From Sambucus nigra (lineage: Eukaryota > Streptophyta > Magnoliopsida > Dipsacales > Adoxaceae), in NCBI GenBank assembly GCA_949130495.1, contig OX422215.1, positions 7,231,302 through 7,295,301 on the forward strand: a stretch of DNA of 64,000 nucleotides. The letters are read 5' to 3'. Positions 11,403 to 22,539 of the stretch are shown here, one piece after another; the first letter of the stretch is position 1; each line of letters opens with the position of its first letter. The position numbers and the translations under genes are program-made. The notes under the pieces are model-generated. The model was given only the letters and a program-made list of their open reading frames with translations. It was not told where the DNA came from and searched no databases.

Positions 11403-12770
11403 CATGTCGACCGCTTACGAGATGATTCCGAACATTTGATTCTAAACATTAAGCACATGTTTGAGGATCAAAATCATGCTGTAAGGCTAGATGCTATGGC
11501 AAGGTTGGGTACTCCCGTACGTGAGCGCATTCTAGAGATAATGTCCATCTTAAGAGAACTGGAGGTGCTTGGATCCTAAATCGATAAGGAACCCAAGTTT
11601 ATTTTGTGCTCCAATCACTACCGAAACCCTTTAAATGATTTTTCATAAACTATTCTACAAACAAGTTTGATTACTCTCTGGCACAACTACTTAAAGAACT
11701 CCAGGCTACGGAGAACATCGATAGGCGTAAGAGTGTGATTCAGGTCGCTGAGAAAGGCCCATCTTCTTCTGTCTCGAAAGAAGAAGAAGAAGAAGAAGAA
11801 GAAGAAGAAGAAGAAGAAGAAGAAGAAGAAGAAGAAGAAGAAGAAGAAGAAGAAGAAGAAAGTCTTAGGCACAACCTAAAGTGGTCAAGACGAACTTAAA
11901 GCCTCAGGGAGTGGATAACAAGTCGAAAGGCAGCAGTAGTATCAGTGGGAAATTTAGTTTTAAATTTTCATGAAGACAATAAGTTGATATTGGTTTATTG
12001 TTATTTAGTTTCGGTTTCTAAGCTTGGATGAATGGATATTTGGTTTATTTTAATAAAAGTGTTTTTATCAAAAATGAAAAATCTCATATATGTTTTGGTA
12101 TATTGGAAAACGATCTTTATATTATAGGACCTGTCTCACCACAAATGTTTAATACTAAAGAGAATGACTTAAATGGCAATAACCTAAAGATAAAGGAACC
12201 TTCAAAGTTGAACCAAACGTATCTTTGACACTTGTTATTAGGTCATATCAATCTTTAAAAAATACAACGCCTTGTCTCAAATGGAAAATTGAGTTCATTG
12301 GAAGTGGAGGCACTTCCAGTCTATGAATCCTACCTAGACGGTAAGATTACCAAGAGGTTGTTTACGACCAAGAGCTATAGAGCCAAAGATGTGTTGAAAC
12401 CATTTCATTCTGATTCAGGTGGGCCTATGACTATCCGGGCAAAAGGTGAATACCGTTTCAATCTGATTCGTGTGGGCCTATGACTATCCGAGCAAGAGGT
12501 GGATACGAGTTCTTCATCACTTTCATTAATGATTACTCAAGGTTTGGATATGTTTATCTTATGCACCACAAGTCTAGCGCCTTTGATAAATTCAAAGAGT
12601 ACCAGGCTGAGGTGTAGTGTATGCACGGTAAATTAATTCATACTCTACGATAAGGGGAATACCTCTTGGGAGATCTTAGGGAACACTTATTAGGATTCGG
12701 TATTACAACCCAGTTGTCAGTATCGGGTACTCCACAGCAAAATGGTGTAATGGAAAGAATGAACAAGACT
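11403..12770 (+). pseudogene. Copia gag to integrase (N-terminal half), decayed
   Basis: Reading through several frames gives Gag (MFEDQNHAVRLDAMARL ... SILRELEVLG), then a GAG-pre-integrase segment (LLLGHINL, KIQRLVSNGKLSSLEVEALP) and the integrase core up to QNGVMERMNKT, which contains the Glu of the DDE triad. Stops and frameshifts are frequent. A (GAA)n run lies in the gag part (11777-11861). About 50 bases of integrase (GTGGGCCTATGACTATCCG and flanks) are duplicated in tandem at 12412-12500. The reading is interrupted after MNKT by the three-LTR element and resumes at 16963. Confidence 0.85.
11777..11861 (+). repeat. (GAA)n microsatellite inside the old gag
   Basis: An essentially pure GAA run of about 28 units. 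On the minus strand it gives a spurious poly-Phe frame. Confidence 0.95.
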
Positions 12771-12776
12771 ATTTTT

Positions 12777-13079
12777 TTATGGGAATCCATTGTTATTTTC
12801 TTTTTAATTTTCATTTTATTTTCTATTTTCTATTTTTAGTTCTTTTTAGATATTTTCTCTCTTTAATTAGTCTCCAAGCATGTTTTAGACTATTTAGGCA
12901 TTTTGATACTTTTAGTTGGTCCTTTTAGTCATTTTAGCTAATTACTTTATTAGCAAGTAATCTTTCCCATATAAACTCCTTGTATTCTCATTTGTACTTA
13001 ACTTTACATTCTTGAGTATAACACATCTTTTGAGTCTCTCCCTAACTTTCTTTTAGCCATTAACATGTAGTTTACGTCA
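12777..13079 (+). mobile_element. LTR 1 of the tandem gag-only element
   Basis: Starts TTATGGGAATCC (the other copies have TGATGGGAAT) and ends TTTACGTCA. Followed by TGGTATCAGAAC. Homologous to the other two copies across its length. Confidence 0.88.
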
Positions 13080-13180
13080 AAATTGGTATCAGAACGGGTG
13101 TCGCTCCAAACATTGGTGTTCGTGTGTTAGTTTGTATCAGTGCGTATAGTGTAACAAAAATGTTGTACGCTACTTTCTCG

Positions 13181-13726
13181 ATGGCCCCAAGAAAAGCCAA
13201 ACCTCAAGTTGAAGAGATTCAAGAATTGAAAGATCAATTAACACAACAATTGGTATAAATGAAAGAGGAGAACGAACGGAAAATAGAGGAATTGACAAGA
13301 AAGCAACAAATCCAATTTGGAACCCTAATGCAACAATTTTCTATGTTGCAAAACCAAAACCCTAACCCTTGCCCTACCCTCTCCATCACCACCGCTACCC
13401 CACCCAAGAAATTGCCTCCCACTGCCGCCAATCTTCCCAACCCAAACGGACGACCACCCTATCACCTCTCCAATCACATCCCGACACTGGAAGAACAACT
13501 GACTGCTCAAGAACCCGCAGGTAGATTCAAATCATCATCTCCACTGGATCAGACCACTATCCCGGTGGTAGACCCCCTTCCTCCAGTCGCCGATCTCCTC
13601 AACGAAGGCGGACAAACCTCAAAAACCCCCGCGATCAACATCCAAACCACCCAACCCCCCCCCCCCCCAGCTACCCTGTCGACACAAAAAGAAACCAGTT
13701 ACCTACTATCCAGATTAAAATCCTAG
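13181..13726 (+). pseudogene. Gag-like protein, first copy
   Basis: The start MAPRKAKPQVEEIQELKDQL matches the second copy at 15101. A TAA at 13256-13258 replaces a Gln codon of the other copy, after which the frame is open to 13726. The N-terminal part is a charged, coiled-coil-like stretch (MKEENERKIEELTRKQQIQF), followed by a Pro-rich low-complexity half ending in a Pro run. No zinc knuckle, protease or polymerase is present, so the element would have needed enzymes from another element. Confidence 0.65.
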
Positions 13727-13744
13727 TCCAAGAACATCAACGGG

Positions 13745-14370
13745 GTTAGGCCTTTGTTTCGGCCAGATCGGATCGAAAAATGTCTATTCGGAAAAAGTTC
13801 CAATTTTTCGAAAATAAAATTTTTATTTCGATTTCTGATCCAATTTTTTAAAAAAATTAAAAAAAAATCCGAATTCGAAAAAATCGGCAAAAATCGAAAA
13901 TTCACAAAATGTATTAAAAATCAAGAAATTTTGGAAATTCCAAAATTTCAAAAAAAATAATTTTCGATTATTCGAAATTCTCATTTTAAAGAAACAAATA
14001 AAAGGGTTTAACCAAACATTAAATAAATCAGGATTTGACCCATTTTTTCATTTGTGTACAAGTTAGGATGACACTCTCCTTTTATAGAGCACACTTTGGA
14101 GCCCTCCCACTCTCCCAACCGATGTGGGATATGGGAAACTTTCAAAAAATCAGAAAAATCGGAAATCGGGAAAAATTCGAAAAAATCGGATCGTCATAGT
14201 TTCGAAAAAATCGGATAAAAAAAATTGAAAAATCGGAAATTCAAAATTGTTTCCGATCCAATTTTTTTAAAAAAATCGGAAATCGAAAAACTAAAATTTC
14301 ATTCCAAATTCGAAAAAAAATCTGATTGAAAATCGGCAAAATCGGAAATTCGAAAGAAAAAAAAAAGCAA
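13745..14370. repeat. AT-rich block of degenerate AAAATCGG/TTCGAAAA words, copy 1
   Basis: Hundreds of bases consist of variants of AAAAATCGGAAATTCGAAAA, split by a unique core (about 13990-14140) that contains CCAACCGATGTGGGATATGGG. The edges read TTAGGCCTTTG and GCAACCCTAAA, which could be decayed TAGGG-type termini of a hAT-like insertion. The same block is in the second internal region, so it predates the tandem duplication. Confidence 0.6.
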
Positions 14371-14703
14371 CCCTAAATGGGGTCCGACCCTGGAAGGCCT
14401 TGCAAAACCGTCGGTCATCCTACCAAACAGCTGCCCTATTTTTTCGGCCTCACGAAAACCAGCTAACAAATTTAAGAACTTAGGTTTGACATCCACACTA
14501 TTTTTGTTTGTTGACTTGAGAGGCCAGTTGAAGATGACGAATCTTAGAAGTAAGAATTAAAGGATGACCTCTTCCGCAAATTTTCAAAAAATATTTTGGC
14601 CTTACAAGTCTTTGTGTCTCCTTTTAAGCACAATTCTAGAACTTCTCACGCAATTCTCCAATTTTGAAAGTTCGAGGACGAATGTTTTCAAAGACGGGAA
14701 GAG

Positions 14704-14999
14704 TGATGGGAATCCATTGTTATTTTCTTTTTAGTTTTCATTTTATTTTCTATTTTTAGTTATTTTTAGGCATTTTCTCTCTTTAATTAGTCTCCAAGCA
14801 TGTTCGGTACTAATTCTGTATTCTTTTATTTTTAGTTGGTCCTTTTAGTCATTTTAGCTAATTACTTGATTAGCAAGTAATATTTCCCATATAAACTCCT
14901 TGTATTCTCATTTGTACTTAACTTCACATTCTTGAATATAAGACATCTTTTGAGTCTCTCCCTAACTTTCTTTTAGCCATTAACGTGTAGTTTAGGACA
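14704..14999 (+). mobile_element. LTR 2 (shared middle LTR)
   Basis: Starts TGATGGGAATCC after the purine tract GACGGGAAGAG and ends TTTAGGACA. It is followed by a degenerate primer site (AGGTATCAGAGA). It serves as the right LTR of the first unit and the left LTR of the second. Confidence 0.9.
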
Positions 15000-15100
15000 A
15001 AATAGGTATCAGAGAGGGTGTCGCTCCAAACATTGGTGTTCGTGTGTTAGTTTGTATCGGTGCGTATAGTGTAACAAAAATATCGTACACTACTTTCTCG

Positions 15101-15424
15101 ATGGCTCCAAGAAAAGCCAAACCTCAAGTTGAAAAAACTCAAGAATTGAAAGATCAATTAGCACAACAATTGGTACAAATGAAAGAGGAGAACGAACGAA
15201 AAATTAAGGAATTGATAAGAAAGCAACAAATCCAATTTGGAACCCTAATGCAACAATTGTCTATGTTGCAAAACCGAAACCCTTGCCCTAGCCTCTCCAT
15301 AACCACCGCTACCCCACCCCAGAAATTGCCTCCCGTTGTCGCCAATCTTCCCAACCCAAATGGCCTACCACCCTATCACCTCTCCAATCACATCCCGACA
15401 CTGGAAGAAAAACTTACTGCTTAA
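15101..15424 (+). pseudogene. Gag-like protein, second copy
   Basis: It reads MAPRKAKPQVEKTQELKDQL and continues open to a TAA at 15422-15424, where the first copy has a Gln codon. Homology to the first copy continues beyond the stop, with a further TAG, to about 15667. Upstream an alternative in-frame ATG exists at 15044, but the conserved MAPRK start is preferred because both copies share it. It lacks zinc knuckle and enzymes, as does copy 1. Confidence 0.65.
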
Positions 15425-15666
15425 GAACCCATAGGTAGATTCAAATTATCATCTCCATTGGATTAGACCACTATCCCGGTGGCCGACCCCCTTCCTCCAG
15501 TCGCCAATCTAGTCAACCAAGGCGGTCAAACCTCAAAACCCCTAGCGATCAACATCCACCCCCCCCCCAAAAAAAAAAACCCTCCCTGCTACCCTGTCGA
15601 CACAAAAAGAAACCAATTACCTTCTATCCAGATTAAAATCCTAGTCCAAGAACATCAATGGGGTTA

Positions 15667-16300
15667 GGCCTTTGTTTCGACCAGATCGAATCGAAAAATG
15701 TCTGTTCGAAAAAAGTTCCAATTTTTCGGAAATAAAATATTTATTCCGATTTTCGATCTAATTTTTTTGGAAAATTAAAAAAAAAACGAATTCGAAAAAG
15801 TAGGAAAATCAGCAAAAATTGAAAATTCACAAAATATATTAAAAATCCAAAATTTTCGAAAATGCCAAAATTTCAAAAAAATAAATTTTTGCTTTTCGAT
15901 TATTCGAAATTCTCATTTTAAAGAAACAAAGAAAATGGTTTAACCCAACACTAATTACATGAGGATTTGACCCATTTTTTCATTTGTGCACAAGTTAGGA
16001 TGACACTCTCCTTTTATAGAGCACACTTTGGAGCCCTCCCACTCTCCCAACCGATGTGGGATATGGGAAACTTTCAAAAAATCGAAAAATTGGAAATCGA
16101 AAAAATTTGGAAAAATCGGATCGTCATAGTTTTGAAAAAATCGGATCAGAAAAAATCAAAAAATCGGAAATTCAGAATTGTTTCCGATTTTTTATCCAAT
16201 TTTTTCAAAAAAATCAGAAATCAAAAAACTAAAATTTCATTCCAAATTTGAAAAAAATCATATTGAAAATCGGCAATATCGAAAATTCGAAAAAAAAAAC
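15667..16300. repeat. AT-rich block of degenerate AAAATCGG/TTCGAAAA words, copy 2
   Basis: Same organisation as 13745-14370, including the unique core with CCAACCGATGTGGGATATGGG. Small indels separate the two. Confidence 0.6.
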
Positions 16301-16650
16301 AAACAAACAGCCCTAAACGGGGTCCGATCCTGGAAAGCCTCGCAAAACCGTCAGTCATCCTACCAAACAGCAGCCCTATTTTTTCGACCTCACGAAAAGA
16401 ACTAAGGTTTGACATGCCAAATTTGCTTTTTGACCTGGGTGGACATTATTTTTTTGGCTGACATGAGGGGCAAGTTGAAGATGACGAATCTTAGAAGTAA
16501 GAATTAAAGGATGACCTCTTCCTGAAATTTTTAAAAAATATTTCGGCCTTACAAGTCTTTGCGTCTCCTTTCAAGCACAATTCTAGAACTTCTCACGCAA
16601 TTCTCCAATTTTGTAAGTTCGAGGACGAACTTTTTCAAAGACGGGGAGAG

Positions 16651-16962
16651 TGATGGGAATTCATTGTTATTTTCTTTTTAGTTTTCATTTTATTTTCTAT
16701 TTTTAGTTCTTTTTAGGCATTCTCTCTCTTTAATTAGTCTCCAAGCATGTTTTGTACTAATTCAGTATTCTTTTATTTTTAGTTGGTCCTTTTAGTCATT
16801 TTAGCTAATTACTTGATTAGCAAGTAATCTTTCCCATATAAATACTCCATGCATGCTCATTTGTACTTAACTTTCCATTCTTGAATATAAGACATCTTTT
16901 GAGTCTCTCTAAAAGTTAGGGTTGGTTTATTTCTTTTAGCCATTAACGTGTAGTTTATGTCA
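16651..16962 (+). mobile_element. LTR 3 of the tandem gag-only element
   Basis: Starts TGATGGGAATTC after GACGGGGAGAG and ends TTTATGTCA. It carries a short extra segment near 16910-16932 relative to the other two. Copia integrase sequence resumes at once. Confidence 0.9.
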
Positions 16963-19057
16963 CTTTTGAACATGATTAGATCCACGATGAGTTATTAGGA
17001 TCAGTCAGATTCCTTTTGGGGTTATGCACTAGAGGCGGTTACATATTTATTGAACTAATTCCTTCTAAATTTATCTCAACAACTCCCATACAACTATGGA
17101 AAGGCCCAAACCAAGTCTAACACATGTTCGAATATGGGGTTGCCTAACACATGTGCTGCGAAAGGAGCGAGAGAAGTTGGAATCAAGGGCGGATGTATGT
17201 CTCTTTATGGGATATGGTGGTCAATTCTATGATCCTAAGGACAGGAAAGTATTTGTTAGCATAAATGCTCAATACTTAGAGGAATATTCTATGATTGACC
17301 ATAAATCCAAGAGCAAGATTATCTTGCACGAGCTAAGAGGACAAGAAGAGCAAGTAACTGCTTTGGTACCACCCGTACATAATGAAATACAACTTGATTT
17401 CGATAATACACTACCTAACGGTAGTGGGGTATTACCGATGATCAAGATACATGTGTCACTTATATTGGACCACAAGTGGAATCACATCGTAATGGGAGAG
17501 TCCATCGTCAGCCTGATAAGTTAGTGTATTTAGGAGAGCACTTCGGTGACGTCCCAAGGGAACACGAAGTGGATCCCGACAACTACGACGAAGCATTCCA
17601 AGACAAGGATGTCAAGCTTTGGTTAAAGGCTATGAACATTGAGATGGATTCGAATAAAGTATAGGAAGTTGTAGACTTTACTGATGATGAGATAAAACCT
17701 ATCGATCGCAAGTGGATCTACAAAAAGAAGAGAGGAATAGACGGGAAGGTGGAAACCTTCAAGGCACGGCTTGTTGTGAAAGTGTTCTCTCTGAGGGGAT
17801 CGGCTATGAGAAAACTTTTTCCCCGGTAGCTATGATAAAGTCTATCAGGATTCTCTTATCCATTGCGGCTCATCTCTATTTCGTGATTTGGCAAATGGAT
17901 GTGCTCTTGAACGGTGTGCATCTACATGGTGCGCCCAATGGGATTCACAGCAACAAACCAAGAAATCAAAGGTGCAAGCTTAAAAGATCTATTTATGGAC
18001 TTAGGCAATCATCGAAGTCTTGGAACATCCGATTTGATCGAGTAATCTAATCTTTTCATTTTGATCAATGTTTGGATGAAACTTGTGTGTACAAAAATCA
18101 TGACAAAAATGTGGTAATAGTTCTGGTTATTTACATAGATGATATTCTCCTAATCGGGGACGATGTGGGTGTATTGTCTAGTATAAGAGTGGTTGTCTAG
18201 TCAAGTCGATGTGATGGACTTAGGAGAAGCTAATAACATCCTTTAGATCAAGCTTTTGCGTGATCAAAAAATAGAATGTTTGACTTTATCCTAAGCTACT
18301 TATATCGACACAGTGCTCACAAGGTTTAACATGCAAGATTCCAAGAAAGGATTTCTTCCTTTCAAGCATGGACTTTCTTTATCTAAGGATCACTGTTTTA
18401 AGACACCTGATCAAGTAAAAGGGATGAGGAATATACCTTATGCTTCGACGGTGGGCAGCCGCATGTATGCTATGGTGTGTACTAGAACAGAGATCAGTTA
18501 TGTCAGCAGGTTCCAATCTAATCCAGGTGAGGAGCACTGGTTTACACAACAGATTGTCTAGTACACATTTATTACACGAACTCGGACTTTCAGTCGGATA
18601 GGGATTCCAAGAGATTGACCTTGGGATATGTGTTTACCCTAGGAGGTGGAGCCATAAGTTGGAAAAGTATCAAGAAATATTATATTGCTGATTCGACCAT
18701 GATAGTCGAGTATGTTGTCGCTTCAGAAGCAGCAAAAGAGGCTATTTAGCTCCAAAACTTCCTAAGTGGCTTGAGTGTAGTTCCTTCATTGCAATCGGCT
18801 ATTACACTTTATTGTGACAATAGGGATGCGGTTGCAAACTCAACAGAACCAAGGACTAATAAGAAGGTGAAGCACATTAAGAACAAGTATCACTTGATTC
18901 AGGAGATCGGGCATCGTGACTAAGATTGCATTTCAGGACAACCTGACGGATCCTTTTACAAAGAGTTTACCAACTAGGACTTTTGACAGTCATGTAGAAG
19001 GAATGGGAATCAAGTTCATCATGCATGGCCACATAGCTTTAAGATTAAGTGGGATAT
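16963..19057 (+). pseudogene. Copia integrase C-terminus, reverse transcriptase and RNase H, decayed
   Basis: Follows on from 12770 after the nested element. Fragments in Copia order are DSFWGYALEAVTYLLN (integrase end), RPKPSLTHVRIWGCL with RADVCLFMGY, then the RT start (VKLWLKAMNIEMDSNKV, PIDRKWIYKKKRGIDGKVE, FKARLVV), the catalytic YIDDILLIGDD near 18135, SRFQSNPGEEHW near 18500, and the RNase H end with KHIKNKYHLIQEIG and DPFTKSLPT. Stops such as the one after NKV (17662-17664) and several frameshifts show long decay. A purine-rich AAGATTAAGTGGGATAT just before 19058 is the polypurine tract of the 3' LTR. Confidence 0.88.
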
Positions 19058-19709
19058 TGTTGGGTTTTTATTCTTAAAACCGTGTAAAGACATTTTAATT
19101 TGATTAAAAAAGGATTTTCTTATTCATTTTGAAATGAGAATCGTGTTTGTGAGAATATTGTATATTTGTTTAAATATATTGGTTTATATTAATATAGGTC
19201 ATTATAACTCAGTAGAATTCCGGTGAGTTGGATTCAGCTTGATCACAAAGAGATCGAAATTTTGATTCTAGCACTATTAAAACTTTCACAACCTAGATAG
19301 GGAGTTGACATTTTATCATAACGATTGCGATGCAATCCTAGTAGTTTAACTCAAACCATAGAACTTGTAAGACGATTTGAGAACATGGAGGATAGTTCAA
19401 TACAGGATTGTGATCAGTACATTCAAGGAATGTATTGAATAAGACCACCCGTGAAATTTAAGTCTAAAGGCTGTCTTGATTAAACTCTGGCAACATCACA
19501 CCATTTAGAAAATGGTGCATATATTCTTACTTTCTAGAATTATGAGGATTGGAATGGTTATATGATTGTTGCTTTGACTGATATCGGTGAGATTTGATTT
19601 TAAATTGAATCAAATGATCTCCGCATATTGGATGACAGTTATGTGAATAGGTCTGAGATCTTAATTCGGAGGAATTCGCATCCGGTGATACCTTGAATTG
19701 TGATACCCC
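19058..19709 (+). mobile_element. Copia 3' LTR, first part
   Basis: Starts TGTTGGGTTTTTATTC and aligns with 8488 onward of the 5' LTR. It is interrupted after ATACCCC by the Tekay element, whose 5-bp target duplication ACCCC (19705-19709, 28833-28837) joins the halves. Confidence 0.92.
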
Positions 19710-22359
19710 TGTAATAACCCTCGCTTATGAGACCGTATTTTATATTAATTACTTAGTATAGTAATTGGAACCTAGTGTTGGGTTATGATTTGAATGATGA
19801 ATTCAATGTAGAAAGTTGATATTTATTATGAGGTTGCATACATATCATAATTATGGGAATATATTGCTATGTCATGCTTATTAGTATCATCTGAAAATAA
19901 AATGATATTTGGATTAATTATGAGACCGGAATCTAAATTAAATTTTAAAATGTCCAAATGATAATTTGGAGGTTGCAGTTGATTCCGGAATGTGCGAAAT
20001 AGTCAAATAATGTACCATATTGTATTTTGTAGTTTTGGGCATTTTTGACTGGTTGGGCTTTAATTATGCTATCGCGTATTATTTTATCGCACTTTTGGTT
20101 AATTAAGTGGGGCATTTGGCCTTAAGTCACGATTTATGCCTTTTTAGTCTTCTAAATTCCCCAAAATCCCTTCCTAAACCTAAGAGAGAAAAGAGAAGAG
20201 TAGAGAGAAAGCTTTGGAGATTGAAAGAGATTGCTTCTACACCAAAGAAATCTGCATATTTGTTGAATCAAGGCAAGTTTTTACTTGCTACTTGTGTCTT
20301 GAGATAGATGATTTGTTGTGATGATGATGTATTATGTTTAGTTTAGCAAACTTAGGGTTTTATTATGTGTTTTGGGTTTTGATCCACTCCAAAATGATTC
20401 ATGGGGTTTGAAGATGATCAATAGCGTCTTTGATGTTTTAGAATGTTGGTATATGAGTTTGGTTTGGAGAAATTTGGGTTTGGGGTAGAAAATGGAGTCC
20501 AAGACTCCATAGCCATTTCTTAGCAAAATCGCAGGCCCGAATCGATTCGGTCCCCTGGGCGAATCGATTCGGCAGTTATGCAGAAACCCAGATTTTCTGA
20601 CCGAATCGATTCGGTCTCCCATCCGAATCGATTCGGCATTTATGCAGAACCTCAACTTTTCTGGCCGAATCGATTCGGCCAAGGGGGCGAATCGATTCGG
20701 TAGCCCTGCATTTTCAATTTTTTTTCTTTTTATTTTTAACCCTTTTTCTTTATGATTATTTGATTAGGGACCTTCTTAAATGAAGTAAACATAGGGATTA
20801 GAGCTCTAGTTGAGTTGGGACGACATCCTAGACTCGAAAGGGTTCATCTAGGATTCATTCTAGGGGGAATTTAAGGTGATGTTTAGGCATCACTTTTGTC
20901 TTGTAGTTTATAAGGGTCTAGAATGTATTAAGGTCAATTTTGGAGACTTTAGAATTCAACTTGAGTTACATTTTGACTAAATGGTTTATGGTAAAGCCTA
21001 AAAGAGGCCTTGGGGATAACTTTGGAGTCTAAATTCTTTTTGAGGATGCTAGGTCGGTACGAATTACATATAGTCCCGATTTAACTTATACCCTTTTTAT
21101 TTAAAATGGGGAATTGATAAGGTAAATGATAATTTACTAATCACATAATGGGAATTAATAAAATGGATGTTACACACCTCTCTAAATACCATCTTAAGGG
21201 AAGTCCGCTCGTTAGGTGAAGCCCCCTGGCTAATGAATGCAGGGTGGATATAGTCCTAGGCCATGGGAGCGTTTATGGTTGTATTTTGTTCTGCGGGGGT
21301 AGGGAGATTCCGGGTGTGGTCTTGGCTACCACGCAGGCTCATGGCCGCTTCCCGACGCTTTCGATAGGATCCCAGGTTGTCTTATGATAGGCCCTGGAAG
21401 ATGATGGTTATTTAGGGACGCGCTCAGTGGGGAAACCCGGACGAGCGGTCTTAGAAGCGTTATATTCATAATTATGACTATTCTAATTATCGAGTTGGAC
21501 TCGATGGAACATTAATGCCACAAAGAGCAAAGTTATGCCGCAAAGAGCATGTTATTGAGATTAGTGCCTTATAGAGCACATGATGTCAATTATATTCCTA
21601 ATAAGGAATGGAAAATGTATACTTGAATTGAAATCTGATTAATGATGATAAAGGCTTATAAGCACTTTTAATTCTGTTTTATTATGAATCTCACTCTATG
21701 TAGTCCTTCACAAATTTCAGTTCCTTATATGTCGTTAACATGCTAGACTATCATCCATGCTTCATTGTGCATCATTATCATACTTGTCATTTATCTATTG
21801 ATCACATATACCCGGCCCTGACCGGTTTTCCTTTTCTTGTTGTGTATGTACATCTATATTATCCGTTCAGGTTTTCCGCCGCACGGTCGCCCGTAATGAC
21901 CTTTCCTTCCACATGTCTTTGAGGAGCCGTGACATTGTGCGGGTTTCACGGGATTTTGTGTAGACGCCTCTGTTTATGTTTCTAGTTATGTTCGGTTCAT
22001 TCGGGCTTGTTGCCCAAACAGTTGTAAATGTATAATGAATTTATTATGTAACACTTGGTACTATATGTATGTTGTATGGATGGTATTGACCGAAGCTTTA
22101 TTCGGTCTTTTGTATCTTTCGGGATTTCTTATATGCGCTTGTGGGGGTTTCCACCCTCTATTTCCATGATGGGTTGTTGAGAATGTTTTCCTTTAAATTC
22201 TAAATCAAAGTTTTTGATAACCCGTTTTCTGGAATATAGAGTGGTTATTCCTTATACTTTGTTTATTGTTGTGATGCTGAGGATGATATTATCCATGATT
22301 TCCTAATTAATCGGGGTATAGGGCTGGCCACCCTTTATTTCGGATAGCGGGTTGTCACA
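19710..22359 (+). mobile_element. 5' LTR of the Tekay-like element
   Basis: Starts TGTAATAACCC, ends GGTTGTCACA, 2,650 bases. Differences from the 3' LTR seen by eye are at 21873, 21909, 22058, 22108 and 22211 only. It contains a palindrome cluster at 20537-20701. The same short open frames occur in both LTRs and are not taken as genes. Confidence 0.96.
20537..20701. repeat. Cluster of six CGAATCGATTCGG palindromes (5' LTR)
   Basis: Six copies of GAATCGATTCGG, five preceded by C, arranged as three close pairs. The first two pairs are followed by similar spacers (CGGCAGTTATGCAGAA and CGGCATTTATGCAGAA). The core GAATCGATTC is perfectly self-complementary. Confidence 0.95.
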
Positions 22360-22361
22360 GA

Positions 22362-22373
22362 TGGTATCAGAGC
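22362..22373 (+). other. Primer-binding site of the Tekay-like element
   Basis: TGGTATCAGAGC, two bases after the LTR end. Confidence 0.93.
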
Positions 22374-22539
22374 ATCAGGTTCTAGAGTCTTTAGGATCTA
22401 TGCGTACTTGTCACGTTCTACCGTAGCGTTCTTTGATATAGAACTTAATGTTAGGACTGCTTTGCTGCCTATATATGCGATCTCCTGCTAAATAGATTGT
22501 CTTATGTTATGTTTTAACTCTATCTCGTCTTTATCTCAG

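Larger units (their letters stand above)
12777..16962 (+). mobile_element. Gag-only LTR element in tandem: LTR-internal-LTR-internal-LTR
   Basis: Three related LTRs of about 300 bases (12777-13079, 14704-14999, 16651-16962) alternate with two related internal regions (13080-14703 and 15000-16650). Each of the first two LTRs is followed by a primer-binding-site-like GGTATCAGA, and the last two are preceded by the same purine-rich end (GACGGGGAGAG). Each internal region encodes only a short gag-like frame. The unit sits in the Copia integrase, joining MNKT on the left to NMIRS on the right, with T-rich 5-bp flanks (TTTTT/CTTTT) that may be the target duplication. The structure fits one insertion followed by LTR-LTR unequal recombination. 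Confidence 0.88.

Noticed and set aside
11687..11872. Poly-Phe open frame on the minus strand
   Set aside because: It is the reverse of a GAA microsatellite in the decayed Copia gag.
20107..20682. Open frames of 66 and 114 codons, repeated at 26580-27155
   Set aside because: They lie inside Tekay LTRs and recur only because the LTRs are identical. The 114-codon frame runs through the palindrome cluster, and no protein family is recognisable.
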